NCBI GenBank assembly: GCA_038326165.1
Contig: JBBQJT010000011.1
Location: 12,842-76,841, forward strand
Source: JAEUUM01 sp038326165
GTDB taxonomy: Bacteria > Bacteroidota > Bacteroidia > Chitinophagales > Saprospiraceae
Direction: 5' to 3'
DNA: 64,000 nt
Shown here: in pieces, positions 1 through 8,833 of the stretch
Position numbering within the stretch: position 1 is the first letter of the stretch
Layout of the letters: the number at the start of each line of letters is the position of its first letter
Position numbers and translations under genes: made by a program
The notes under the pieces: model-generated
What the model was told of the DNA's origin: nothing
Database searches by the model: none
Seen by the model: the letters and a program-made list of their open reading frames with translations, nothing else

Positions 1-584
1 ACGAATGCAGCGGTACACCAGTTGATTGTGTCAAATTGGCAAAAAATGTTTTGCTAAAAACAAGGTCCATAGATTTGTGTGTATCTGGAATCAATCACGG
101 TTCTAACAGCAGTATTAATATCATTTATTCTGGCACCATGTCAGCTGCTACCGAGGCGGCTTTGGAAAATATACCATCCGTTGGGTTTTCATTATTGGAT
201 TATAGTTTTGAAGCAGATTTTACTCAATGCAGTAAATATATCTCAAAGATTATGAAAGAGGTGATGACAAATCCGGCTTCACCATTCACGCTTTTAAATG
301 TTAACATTCCTAAATTATTGGAAAAAGAAATACGAGGAATAAAAGTTTGCCGACAAGGGAATGCGAGATGGGTAGAAGATTTTGTAGAAAGTAAAGATCC
401 ACGAGGTCAGAGCTATTATTGGTTAACTGGAAAGTTCGTCAATGAAGACGCTGGATCAGATACCGATGTCTATGCGCTTGAACAAGGGTATATTTCAGTT
501 GTGCCTGCCACCTTTGACTTGACACATTATAAACAATTGCAGCATTGGGAAACACTCAAAGAAATTCAAATTGACGATGTTTAA
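1..584 (+). CDS. surE: 5'/3'-nucleotidase SurE (5' end cut by window edge)
   Basis: This is the C-terminal part of SurE, a metal-dependent phosphatase that removes phosphate from nucleoside monophosphates in the cytoplasm. The reading frame is open from base 3, and its first visible residues (GTPVDCVKLA) match the SurE stretch just before the conserved SGINHG block, which follows about 15 residues later with YSGTMSAATEA. A TTG at 36 lies inside the family core and is not the start; about the first 80 residues are outside the window. The stop overlaps the start of a small membrane-protein gene, and lpxB follows, an order I know from other Bacteroidota. Identity is secure; the missing N-terminus with its metal-binding aspartates cannot be checked. 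Confidence 0.95.
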   Translation, partial: ECSGTPVDCVKLAKNVLLKTRSIDLCVSGINHGSNSSINIIYSGTMSAATEAALENIPSVGFSLLDYSFEADFTQCSKYISKIMKEVMTNPASPFTLLNVNIPKLLEKEIRGIKVCRQGNARWVEDFVESKDPRGQSYYWLTGKFVNEDAGSDTDVYALEQGYISVVPATFDLTHYKQLQHWETLKEIQIDDV

Positions 585-879
585 AAAAGATGATATTCTT
601 ATTGGAATTGCAGTATCGATTGCCACTACCGTTATTATTGGAGCTTTGGTTAAAATTCTTATGGAATTGATCATTCAGGGCTCGGTTGCAGATACAGAAG
701 ATATTGTAAGAACCAGAACCGTATGGTTGTTTGGAATATGTGCCAATATATTTTGGCTGAATTATTTTAAAAAATTTCGACTTGATAAATCGATGAGAGG
801 AGTAGTAATTGGAACTGCCTTACTTGCTTTATTTTGGGTGGTTCGTTTTGGTAAAGAATTGATGGATAATATTTCGTGA
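577..879 (+). CDS. Small conserved membrane protein between surE and lpxB
   Basis: This protein of about 100 residues has three hydrophobic stretches, at roughly residues 7-30, 48-65 and 75-92, so it is probably an inner-membrane protein with three helices. I recognise no enzymatic motif and assign no function. The ATG at 577 is preferred over the TTG at 571; either way the start overlaps the end of surE. Its TGA overlaps the GTG start of lpxB (GTGA), so the three genes are probably translationally coupled. The position suggests an envelope role, but that is inference from neighbours only. Confidence 0.75.
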   Translation: MFKKDDILIGIAVSIATTVIIGALVKILMELIIQGSVADTEDIVRTRTVWLFGICANIFWLNYFKKFRLDKSMRGVVIGTALLALFWVVRFGKELMDNIS

Positions 880-1970
880 AATATTACATAATAGCAGGAG
901 AAGCAAGCGGCGACTTGCATGCATCCAATCTTATTCGTCAGATTAATCTTCAGGATCCTACAGCTGAAATACGTGCTTGGGGTGGAGACGAAATGACAAA
1001 AGCCGGAGCCAATGTTGTCAAACACATACGCGACCTTGCCTTTATGGGCTTCATAGAGGTTGTGATGAACATTCGCGCCATATTTAAGAATATTTCATGG
1101 TGCAAATCTGATATCAGCTCCTTCCAGCCTGATGCATTGATTTTGGTAGACTATCCAGGTTTTAACCTGCGAATTGCTAAGTGGGCACATGAAAAGGGCT
1201 TAAAAGTAATCTATTATATTTCTCCTCAATTATGGGCTTGGCATGAAAGTAGAGTTAAAGAAATTCGCCAAAATGTTGATTTGATGATGGTGATTCTGCC
1301 TTTCGAGAAAGAATTTTATGCCAAACACGCAATGGAAGTGACATTTGTAGGTCACCCTTTACTTGATATCATTGCTCCTGAAAAGACTTCAAATCAACAA
1401 AATTCAAATCGAAAAACAATTGCACTTTTGCCTGGTAGCCGCAAACAAGAAATTATTGCAATGCTTCCTGTGATGCTGTCAGTAGCAGAAGAATATCCGA
1501 TGTACAATTGGGTGCTCGCGTGTGCTCCTGCAATCCCTGATTCATTTTATTACGGCATTGTTGCTAAAAATTCTGCGGTAAGATTGGTTCGAGCAAGAAC
1601 TTATGAGCTTTTGACTGAGTCGTTTGTAGCGTTGGTCACCAGCGGCACAGCTACCTTGGAAACGGCCTTGTTCGGTGTGCCGCAAGTAGTTTGCTACAAA
1701 GGCAATAAAGTTTCCTATTGGCTTGCAAAAAGACTGATCAAGGTAAAGTATATCTCATTGGTCAACTTGATATTGGACAAAGCCTTGGTAACTGAATTGA
1801 TTCAAGGTGAAATGAATCACGATACTCTCAAAACAGAATTCGAAAAATTATTGAATCCTAAGCGAAGATCAGAACTTGAAATTGAGTATCAAATATTACG
1901 CAACCAATTAGGAAATGCTGGAGCTTCAAAGAGAGCTGCTGAAGCTATTTCTGATTTTATGAAATTATAA
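876..1970 (+). CDS. lpxB: Lipid-A-disaccharide synthase LpxB
   Basis: LpxB joins UDP-2,3-diacylglucosamine and lipid X to form the lipid A disaccharide at the inner face of the inner membrane. The 364-residue protein starts with the family signature GEASGDLHA (residues 8-16) and carries GHPLLD near residue 159, LPGSRKQE near 184 and the donor-site region SGTATLE near 255, all typical of this GT-B enzyme (family GT19). Length is close to the usual 370-390. It starts at a GTG overlapping the previous stop by 4 bases, so it depends on the surE operon for expression. Its presence shows a Gram-negative outer membrane with lipid A. Confidence 0.97.
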   Translation: MKYYIIAGEASGDLHASNLIRQINLQDPTAEIRAWGGDEMTKAGANVVKHIRDLAFMGFIEVVMNIRAIFKNISWCKSDISSFQPDALILVDYPGFNLRIAKWAHEKGLKVIYYISPQLWAWHESRVKEIRQNVDLMMVILPFEKEFYAKHAMEVTFVGHPLLDIIAPEKTSNQQNSNRKTIALLPGSRKQEIIAMLPVMLSVAEEYPMYNWVLACAPAIPDSFYYGIVAKNSAVRLVRARTYELLTESFVALVTSGTATLETALFGVPQVVCYKGNKVSYWLAKRLIKVKYISLVNLILDKALVTELIQGEMNHDTLKTEFEKLLNPKRRSELEIEYQILRNQLGNAGASKRAAEAISDFMKL

Positions 1971-2125
1971 CAATATAGTTTTATTTTCACAAGAACTTAA
2001 ATAAATCCTCAGGAGTTGTTACGATTTAGGATATTCAGTCTAGCGCTTTTTTTCTAAGGAATAGTTTTTTAAATTATTTTTGTCTTCAACTCAACCAATT
2101 GTTGCTTTTGAGGTTCTAAAAACCA

Positions 2126-2133
2126 TATATTTG
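2126..2133 (+). promoter_or_regulatory. Candidate Bacteroidota -7 box for the M36 protease gene
   Basis: TATATTTG matches the Bacteroidota sigma-A -7 consensus TAnnTTTG exactly, and a TTG lies 21 bases upstream at 2102-2104, an acceptable spacing. The start codon is 65 bases downstream, leaving a leader of about 55 bases. Confidence 0.5.
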
Positions 2134-2197
2134 CTACTAAATTCCGACCGCTTACTACACAAAAAAGAAAAAACACTTAACAACACCTTCAAGGATT

Positions 2198-5100
2198 ATG
2201 ATCAAATCAAACCAAGCTATCCGATCAGTCTTTATTCTGATCTTTAGCACCCTATTTTTGCAAACTTTTGCACAACAGATTCAAGACAAGATTCGCCCTT
2301 ATCTTAGGGAGAACATGTCCAAATGGAATCTAACTGAATCTGATGTTTCAAATTTTGATATTTCTGATCAGTACACCAATGCTGGAACCGGCGTTACTCA
2401 CGTCTACCTAAATCAAACAGTTGGAGGAATAAGAATTTTTAACGCCATAAGTGCAGTCGCACTAAAAGATAATGAGGTTAAATATTTTGCGAACAGATTT
2501 CAAGCTTCAGCATCTTCCAAAGTAAATGCTTTGGTTCCCTCACTCAGCGCAGGCGATGCAATTCTAAGAGCTGCAAGTCATTTAGGAAGTGCAGTTAGTA
2601 ATTCCCCTGAATTAAAATCTCAAGATTCTAACAGAAAAATCTACACATTCAATGATTGTGGAATTGCCCGTAATCCGATCAAAGTTGATTTGACATTGGT
2701 AAATTCTGAAGGTCAATTGCGATTGGCTTGGAATGTTTCCATGGAAATGCGCAATTCTGCAGATTGGTGGAATATTAGGATAGATGCCGTCAATGGCGAA
2801 TTTTTATCAAAGAACAATTGGACTGTGAGTTGTTCATTTGGTGATCATACTGATGCGAATCATGCCAATTGTGCTATGGCAAATGGTGCTCAAATCATTT
2901 CAAATAAAAATACAACAAAAGTCAACGGAGCTGCCTATAACGCTTTTGCCTTTCCTCTCGAAGCGCCAAATTTCGGTCCCAGATCACTACAAATAGATCA
3001 GGAATCTTTAGTGGCGTCTCCTTTTGGATGGCATGACACCGATGCTGCAGATGGTGCAGAATTTACGATCACAAGAGGAAATAATGTTTTCGTATATGAA
3101 GATCGCAACGATGACAATCAGCCGGGCTATTCTCCTGATGGAGGTATAGATTTAAATTTTGATTTTCCTTTGGATTTTACACAATCCACACTGACCAATC
3201 AAGATCCTATCATGACCAATTTGTTTTATATCAATAATGAATTACATGATATTCTTTATCAACATGGATTTGACGAAGTATCTGGTAATTTTCAAGCAAA
3301 TAACTATAGTAAGGGAGGAAATGGAGACGATTACGTGCTAGCAGAAGCTCAGGATGGAAGTGGAACAAACAATGCAAATTTCTCTACTCCCGGTGACGGA
3401 AATAATGGTAGAATGCAAATGTATTTATGGCCAGTAGTAGCAGCATCATTGTTCAATGTGAATGCTCCAGCTGATATAGCTGGTTCCTATGAAGGTTTTG
3501 TTGCAACTTTAGGAGCTAAAATTGATACAGCTTTTTCAGGTGAGTTGGTTTTGGCGATTGATGGAACTGCCCCTGAAAATGATGCATGTCAGGCTATTGT
3601 CAACACCGCAGAAATGGCAGGAAAAATTGCTGTCATCGATAGAGGTTTTTGTTCTTTTCCCATTAAAGTAGCAGCAGCGGTTGCTGCAGGTGCTATTGCG
3701 GTCATATTGGTAAATGATGTGCCTGCCCCTCCGTATGCAGCAGGCGGAAATCCTAAGCAACCAATACCGATGGTAATGATTAGTCAAGCTGACGGTGCCA
3801 TTTTGAAAGCAAAGTTGAGCGCCGGTATCCCGGTTGAAGTAACTTTAGGAGCAGGTGGTTCAGCAGTTGACGCAAGGGATGCTTCTTTAGATAATGGAAT
3901 AATTGCGCACGAATTGGGGCACGGGCTATCCAATCGGCTTACAGGCGGGCCGTCTGCTTCAAGTTGTCTGGGAAATGGTGAACAAGGTGGTGAAGGTTGG
4001 AGTGATTATATTGGTATGATTATGACCATTGAACCAGGTGATCAGGGCTCCGATGCACGACCTATCGGCACATATTCATTGAATCAAAACGGTGGCAAAG
4101 GAATCAGAAGGTTTCCTTATTCTACATCCCCTTCATTGAATAAACAAAATTATGGTGATTTGGTGAACAGCTCAGGTGTTCATGCTATAGGCGAAATATG
4201 GGCTCAAACACTTTGGGATATGACATGGAAGTTGATTGATGCCGAAGGTTTCGATCCCGACATGTTTAATGGAACAGGCGGAAACAATACGGCCTTGCGT
4301 TTGGTGATTGAAGGCATGAAATTGCAACCTTGCGGACCAGGCTATGTTGATGGAAGAGATGCCATTCTTGCTGCTGATGAATTACTTTATAATAATGCAC
4401 ACCGATGCATAATTTGGGAATCTTTTGCAGGTCGTGGTTTAGGATTTTTTGCAGATCAAGGTTCTGCTGATAGTTCAACTGATCAAATTGAGGATAATTC
4501 AATTCCACCATTTTGCCAGGTTGCAACAGCTCCCCCAACTGCTGATTTTACTGTCAATGTTGTAACTAGCTGTTACGGTGAGTTCAAATTTTCCGATAAA
4601 TCTAGCAATACTCCACAATCATGGTTGTGGGAATTCGGAGATGGAAATACCAGTGACAAGGCCAGTCCTTTGCACCAATATCTTGCTCTTGGTAATTATG
4701 CAGTAACTTTAACAGTTACAAATACCTTAGGTACAAGCCAAAAAACAACTTCAGTTAGTTACCAATTGATTCCCGCACCAAGTGTTACGGGAGAGACGGG
4801 TATCTGTATTGGAGCTTCAACTACCTTGTCGGCAACAGTAGATGCTGGTAATATTGCAACTTGGTCACAAAACAACAATATTGTTTTTGTGGGTAATTCT
4901 TTTATTACCCCAGTTTTAAATGCTACTACCTTTTACACAGTTTCTCAAGGTGCTGATTTTCCAGCTGAGAAAGTAGGGCCATTGGACAATACTTTTGGTA
5001 GTGGCAGTAACCATGGAACTGGATTTCTGGGACAGCTTTTGTTTGAAGCCTACAAGGGCATGACCTTGGTATCAGTAAAAGTTTATGCTCAAGACCAAAA

Positions 5101-5926
5101 AGAAAGAACCTTCCTACTCTTTAATAATGCTGGAGATGTGATTGATCAAAAGACTATATTGGTACCTAATGGCGAAAGTCGAGTTGATCTTAATTTCTTC
5201 ATTGCAAAACCTGGTTTTTACAGAATAGGTAATGCAAGTCAGGATTTGTACCGCAATAATGCTGGAGCAAGTTTTCCCTATGAAATAGGAGATTTGGTTA
5301 GAATTTACAGCTCAAATGCCTCTGGAAATCCACTTAATTTCTATTATTATTTCTACGATTGGGAGGTAAAAGAACAAGGTTGTGCTGCTGAAGCAGGAAA
5401 TGTTGTTGTTAATGTTTCTGAAGGACCGGTGGCTGCATTTTCACCGAATGCCACTGAACTTGTGGTGAACTTCACAGATAATAGCTCAGGTACGCCAACT
5501 ACTTGGTCTTGGAATTTTGGTGACGGGTCGGCCGTTTCAACAGAACAAAATCCTACACATACCTATGCAGCAGCCGGGACATACACAGTTCTGTTGACTG
5601 TTGGCAATGGTTCATGCGTGGCAAACATTTCACAAGAGATTACAGTTGAGAAAATCAATTCTACCTCTAACGTTAACCTATACAATTCCAAACTTTATCC
5701 TAATCCTGCTACGAATCAAGTCATACTTGAATTTTTTAACTCAAGTAAAGAAGGATTACGTATTGATTTCATTGATGCACTTGGTAAGACGCTAATTTCA
5801 CGAAAGCTGAAGACTTCAGAAAACAAAACACCATTTGAAATCTCCGCTTTCCCAGCAGGAGTTTACAATGTCAAGTTGACAGGGAAGTCAGGCATTGAAG
5901 TAAAACAATTGACGGTGATTAAATAG
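2198..5926 (+). CDS. Secreted M36 (fungalysin-type) metalloprotease with PA, PKD, Ig-like and T9SS domains
   Basis: This 1242-residue secreted zinc endopeptidase starts with a signal peptide (about residues 1-26, ending TFAQ), followed by a fungalysin propeptide region. The zinc site is HELGH at 571-575 with the third ligand in GEGWSD near 599-604, as in peptidase family M36. A protease-associated (PA) domain is inserted at about 456-540, before the zinc site. After the catalytic domain come a PKD domain (about 780-840, WEFGDGN), an Ig-like segment (about 860-920), a beta-sandwich-like module (about 926-1063), a second PKD domain (about 1079-1150, WNFGDGS) and a T9SS type A sorting tail from about 1165 (LYPNPATNQ). 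The protein should be exported through the outer membrane and either released or anchored. The Ig plus sandwich module recurs in the S8 protease at 52166-55138. Confidence 0.93.
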   Translation: MIKSNQAIRSVFILIFSTLFLQTFAQQIQDKIRPYLRENMSKWNLTESDVSNFDISDQYTNAGTGVTHVYLNQTVGGIRIFNAISAVALKDNEVKYFANRFQASASSKVNALVPSLSAGDAILRAASHLGSAVSNSPELKSQDSNRKIYTFNDCGIARNPIKVDLTLVNSEGQLRLAWNVSMEMRNSADWWNIRIDAVNGEFLSKNNWTVSCSFGDHTDANHANCAMANGAQIISNKNTTKVNGAAYNAFAFPLEAPNFGPRSLQIDQESLVASPFGWHDTDAADGAEFTITRGNNVFVYEDRNDDNQPGYSPDGGIDLNFDFPLDFTQSTLTNQDPIMTNLFYINNELHDILYQHGFDEVSGNFQANNYSKGGNGDDYVLAEAQDGSGTNNANFSTPGDGNNGRMQMYLWPVVAASLFNVNAPADIAGSYEGFVATLGAKIDTAFSGELVLAIDGTAPENDACQAIVNTAEMAGKIAVIDRGFCSFPIKVAAAVAAGAIAVILVNDVPAPPYAAGGNPKQPIPMVMISQADGAILKAKLSAGIPVEVTLGAGGSAVDARDASLDNGIIAHELGHGLSNRLTGGPSASSCLGNGEQGGEGWSDYIGMIMTIEPGDQGSDARPIGTYSLNQNGGKGIRRFPYSTSPSLNKQNYGDLVNSSGVHAIGEIWAQTLWDMTWKLIDAEGFDPDMFNGTGGNNTALRLVIEGMKLQPCGPGYVDGRDAILAADELLYNNAHRCIIWESFAGRGLGFFADQGSADSSTDQIEDNSIPPFCQVATAPPTADFTVNVVTSCYGEFKFSDKSSNTPQSWLWEFGDGNTSDKASPLHQYLALGNYAVTLTVTNTLGTSQKTTSVSYQLIPAPSVTGETGICIGASTTLSATVDAGNIATWSQNNNIVFVGNSFITPVLNATTFYTVSQGADFPAEKVGPLDNTFGSGSNHGTGFLGQLLFEAYKGMTLVSVKVYAQDQKERTFLLFNNAGDVIDQKTILVPNGESRVDLNFFIAKPGFYRIGNASQDLYRNNAGASFPYEIGDLVRIYSSNASGNPLNFYYYFYDWEVKEQGCAAEAGNVVVNVSEGPVAAFSPNATELVVNFTDNSSGTPTTWSWNFGDGSAVSTEQNPTHTYAAAGTYTVLLTVGNGSCVANISQEITVEKINSTSNVNLYNSKLYPNPATNQVILEFFNSSKEGLRIDFIDALGKTLISRKLKTSENKTPFEISAFPAGVYNVKLTGKSGIEVKQLTVIK

Positions 5927-5948
5927 AATTAAACTTTTTGAAATAAAA

Positions 5949-5985
5949 AAAACCCGATACCTTTAAAGTGTTCGGGTTTTTTTTT
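5949..5985 (+). terminator. Rho-independent terminator after the M36 gene
   Basis: AACCCGA (5951-5957) pairs with TCGGGTT (5972-5978), with a further CTTTAAAG palindrome in the loop, followed by a run of T. The upstream A-run may also let it serve the convergent topA gene. Confidence 0.8.
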
Positions 5986-6036
5986 GCTAGCTTTACTGAA
6001 ATAACCAGTTATTTCTTACTATTTTCCTTTTTGCAG

Positions 6037-8589
6037 TTATTTCTTCTTAACAGCTTTTGGCTTTGCAGCAGGTTTAGCAAAAGCTTTTGGATCTTCACTC
6101 AGAATATGTTTTTTTACTTGATCCAAGGTCATCAATGCTGCATTTTCGGGCGTCATTTTTTTTCCATCCTCGGCTTTAGGCAGATTGATGAATTTTTTCC
6201 CATAACGCACAAAAGGTCCCCATCTTCCATTTTCAATCGCAATCTTCTCACTTTCCCAATTCTGGATAAAACGATTGGCTTCTTTGTTGACCTTGACGTC
6301 AATAAGTTCCTTGATTTGATCCTGCGTCATTAAACGTGCCTCATATTTTTTAGGAACATTAATATACAGATCTTTCCATTTAAGGAATGGTCCGAACCTG
6401 CCAGTACCAGCAGTGACAGGTAATCCATCATAGTCGCCAATAGGAGCATCAGAGCTTATTTTCTCTTGAATCAATATGATCGCCTCATCCAAATTCAAGA
6501 ACAGGGGATCTGATCCTTTGGGTAAGGTAATATTGACATCACCGTATTTAAGATAAGGCCCGAATCTTCCAGAGTTGACAGTGAGGTCAAGACCTTCCCA
6601 TTTGCCGAGGTTGCGGGGTAATGAGAAGAGTTCTAGTGCATCTGCCAATTCAAGTGATTCCATAGACTGACCCGGACGAAGATCAGCATACTTAGGCTTT
6701 TCATCTTCCAGCAATTCGTCTTGCATACCAATTTGTGCAACAGGTTTTCCTAGTTTTGTTATCCTTACTATGACGGTTCTTCCAGATTTTGGATCCTTGC
6801 CAAGTATTCTTTCACCAGTGGCGCGTTCGGCTAAGGCAAGTGTATTTTCTACATTGGCATGAAAAGGGAAATAAAAGTCACGAATGATTTTCTTCCAACT
6901 TTCACCATTTTCTGCAACATTGTCTAATTTTTCTTCGACCCCAGCTGTAAAACTGTAAGTCATGATATCCTGGAAATGTTCAGTGAGGAAATCGCAGACC
7001 AACGTGCCTATATCTGTTGGGAACAAATGATTCGAAGCACTTCCGGTTTTTTCTGAAAGTTGTTCTTTCTTGATATCATTGCCTTTGAGACTCAATTGTT
7101 GGTACAATCGTTCTGTACCTTCCTTGGACAGCTTAACGACATATCCACGCTTCTCTTCCATGATTTTAGCTATGGTAGGAGCAAATGTACTTGGTCGGCC
7201 TATGCCAAGTTCTTCCAATTTTTTCACCAAACTTGCTTCAGTATATCTGGCTGGAGGTCTAGTAAATCTTTCCGTTGCGTCCATGTGGTTCAAAGGAAGG
7301 ATTTGTCCAACACGTAAGGGAGGAAGCACTCCTTTTTCATCTTCTTGCTCCTCTTCATCAGTTGATTCAAGATATACTTTCAAAAAGCCATCAAACTTAA
7401 TTACTTCACCTTCTGCAATTAAATTAGTATTAGGCATTGTAGAAATGTCGATTGTGGCAGTTGTTTTTTCAAGTTTTGCATCAGCCATTTGGCAAGCAAT
7501 AGTGCGCTTCCAAATCAATTCATAGAGTCGTTGCTGATCGCGGTCGCTGCTCACATCCATTCTATCAATATAGGAAGGTCGAATGGCCTCATGCGCTTCT
7601 TGCGCATTGGCATTTTTCTTTTTGAATCTTCGCGGTTGAGAATAAGCTTCTCCAAATTTATGCTTTATTTCATCTGCAATAGTCGCAATGGCTTGTTCAC
7701 TCAAATTGGTAGAATCCGTTCTCATATAGGTTATATAACCCGCTTCGTACAAACGCTGCGCAGTGGACATGGTGCGTTGAACTGAAAATCCTAATTTTCT
7801 GCTCGCCTCTTGTTGGAGGGTAGAGGTGATAAACGGCTCAGAAGGCTTTCTTGTAAGTGGCTTAACTGCAATGTCGGATATCTTGTATTCAGCTCCTATA
7901 CATCGTTTAAGAAAGCTTTCGGCATCTGATATTTGCTCCAATTGTTTTGGTAACTCTGCTTTTAAGCTTACAGGTTTGCCTTGTTGGTTGCTTACGTCAA
8001 AGTATGCAAGAACTTTATAAAAAGAAGTAATTTTACTGTCTTTGATTTCACGTTCTTTATCAACAACCAATCTAACTGCAACGGATTGAACACGACCTGC
8101 TGAAAGTTGTCCTTTAATTTTACGCCACAGCAATTCGGATAATTCAAATCCTACCAGACGATCAAGTACTCGACGTGCTTGTTGTGCGTTGACCAGGTTC
8201 AAATCAATAAGACGCGGGTTGTCAACGGCTGCCTGAATTGCAGTTTCAGTAATTTCACGAAAAACTATGCGTTTGGTTGTCTTAACATCCAAATTCAATA
8301 CTTCCGCCAAGTGCCATGAGATGGCCTCTCCTTCGCGGTCCTCATCAGTTGCTAACCAAACTTCATCAACTTTTTTAGCTGATTCTTTTAGTTCTTTGAC
8401 AACTTTTAATTTGTCATCTTGAACTACGTATTGAAGTTCGAAATCATTTTCTATATCAATACCTTTCGCTCCTTTATCGAGATCTCGAACGTGTCCATAA
8501 CTGGACTTAACAGTAAAATCTTTCCCCAAAAACTTTTCTATGGTCTTGGCCTTAGCTGGGGATTCTACAATTAAGAGATGTTTTGCCAT
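6037..8589 (-). CDS. topA: DNA topoisomerase I
   Basis: TopA relaxes negative supercoils by a type IA single-strand passage mechanism. The 850-residue protein begins with the TOPRIM domain (LLIVESPAKAKTI at 5-17, DEDREGE near 102), and the catalytic tyrosine is Y288 in YITYMRTDST. The C-terminal half has no clear four-cysteine zinc fingers; it carries several topoisomerase C-terminal repeats of the form GRFGPYLKYG (near 665, 725 and 785) and ends in a Lys/Ala/Pro-rich tail, an arrangement I know from Bacteroidota and other non-enteric TopA proteins. It is monocistronic and convergent with the M36 gene. Confidence 0.97.
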   Translation of the reverse strand: MAKHLLIVESPAKAKTIEKFLGKDFTVKSSYGHVRDLDKGAKGIDIENDFELQYVVQDDKLKVVKELKESAKKVDEVWLATDEDREGEAISWHLAEVLNLDVKTTKRIVFREITETAIQAAVDNPRLIDLNLVNAQQARRVLDRLVGFELSELLWRKIKGQLSAGRVQSVAVRLVVDKEREIKDSKITSFYKVLAYFDVSNQQGKPVSLKAELPKQLEQISDAESFLKRCIGAEYKISDIAVKPLTRKPSEPFITSTLQQEASRKLGFSVQRTMSTAQRLYEAGYITYMRTDSTNLSEQAIATIADEIKHKFGEAYSQPRRFKKKNANAQEAHEAIRPSYIDRMDVSSDRDQQRLYELIWKRTIACQMADAKLEKTTATIDISTMPNTNLIAEGEVIKFDGFLKVYLESTDEEEQEDEKGVLPPLRVGQILPLNHMDATERFTRPPARYTEASLVKKLEELGIGRPSTFAPTIAKIMEEKRGYVVKLSKEGTERLYQQLSLKGNDIKKEQLSEKTGSASNHLFPTDIGTLVCDFLTEHFQDIMTYSFTAGVEEKLDNVAENGESWKKIIRDFYFPFHANVENTLALAERATGERILGKDPKSGRTVIVRITKLGKPVAQIGMQDELLEDEKPKYADLRPGQSMESLELADALELFSLPRNLGKWEGLDLTVNSGRFGPYLKYGDVNITLPKGSDPLFLNLDEAIILIQEKISSDAPIGDYDGLPVTAGTGRFGPFLKWKDLYINVPKKYEARLMTQDQIKELIDVKVNKEANRFIQNWESEKIAIENGRWGPFVRYGKKFINLPKAEDGKKMTPENAALMTLDQVKKHILSEDPKAFAKPAAKPKAVKKK

Positions 8590-8636
8590 GAAATATTATT
8601 AGTCGTTCTGTGAATGCAAAGTTGCACATATCAGCG

Positions 8637-8644
8637 CAAAAGTA
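8637..8644 (-). promoter_or_regulatory. Candidate -7 box for topA
   Basis: On the minus strand the sequence reads TACTTTTG, an exact TAnnTTTG match, 48 bases before the topA start. A TTTG lies 16 bases further upstream (8661-8664), slightly closer than the usual spacing. Confidence 0.45.
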
Positions 8645-8777
8645 GGTATAAAAAACAGCTCAAAGCGTTTAGAAGGATTTTTCTATCAATTTTATTGTAA
8701 GTCTGGAACAAATTATTTAATTCAGATTTTGCATAAATAGGATTTGTTGTGAGATAAATTGGATGTAAAAGCACCAG

Positions 8778-8789
8778 TAGTTTAAACTA
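8778..8789. promoter_or_regulatory. 12-bp perfect palindrome upstream of paaA (candidate operator)
   Basis: TAGTTTAAACTA is a perfect 12-base palindrome 44 bases upstream of the paaA start and just upstream of the candidate -7 box, about where the -33 region would lie. Its position suits a repressor or activator site, but no regulator gene is adjacent and no second copy was noticed near paaG. Confidence 0.35.
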
Positions 8790-8805
8790 AATACTAAATA
8801 TTTTG

Positions 8806-8813
8806 TATCTTTA
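8806..8813 (+). promoter_or_regulatory. Candidate -7 box for the paaABCD operon
   Basis: TATCTTTA differs from the TAnnTTTG consensus only at the last base and sits 20 bases before the paaA start codon, so the transcript would have a very short leader. Confidence 0.4.
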
Positions 8814-8833
8814 TCAGTCAAATTATTCAAGTA

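Noticed and set aside
6037..8589. Several plus-strand frames antisense to topA
   Set aside because: They are mirror frames of a strongly conserved gene and carry no domain of their own.
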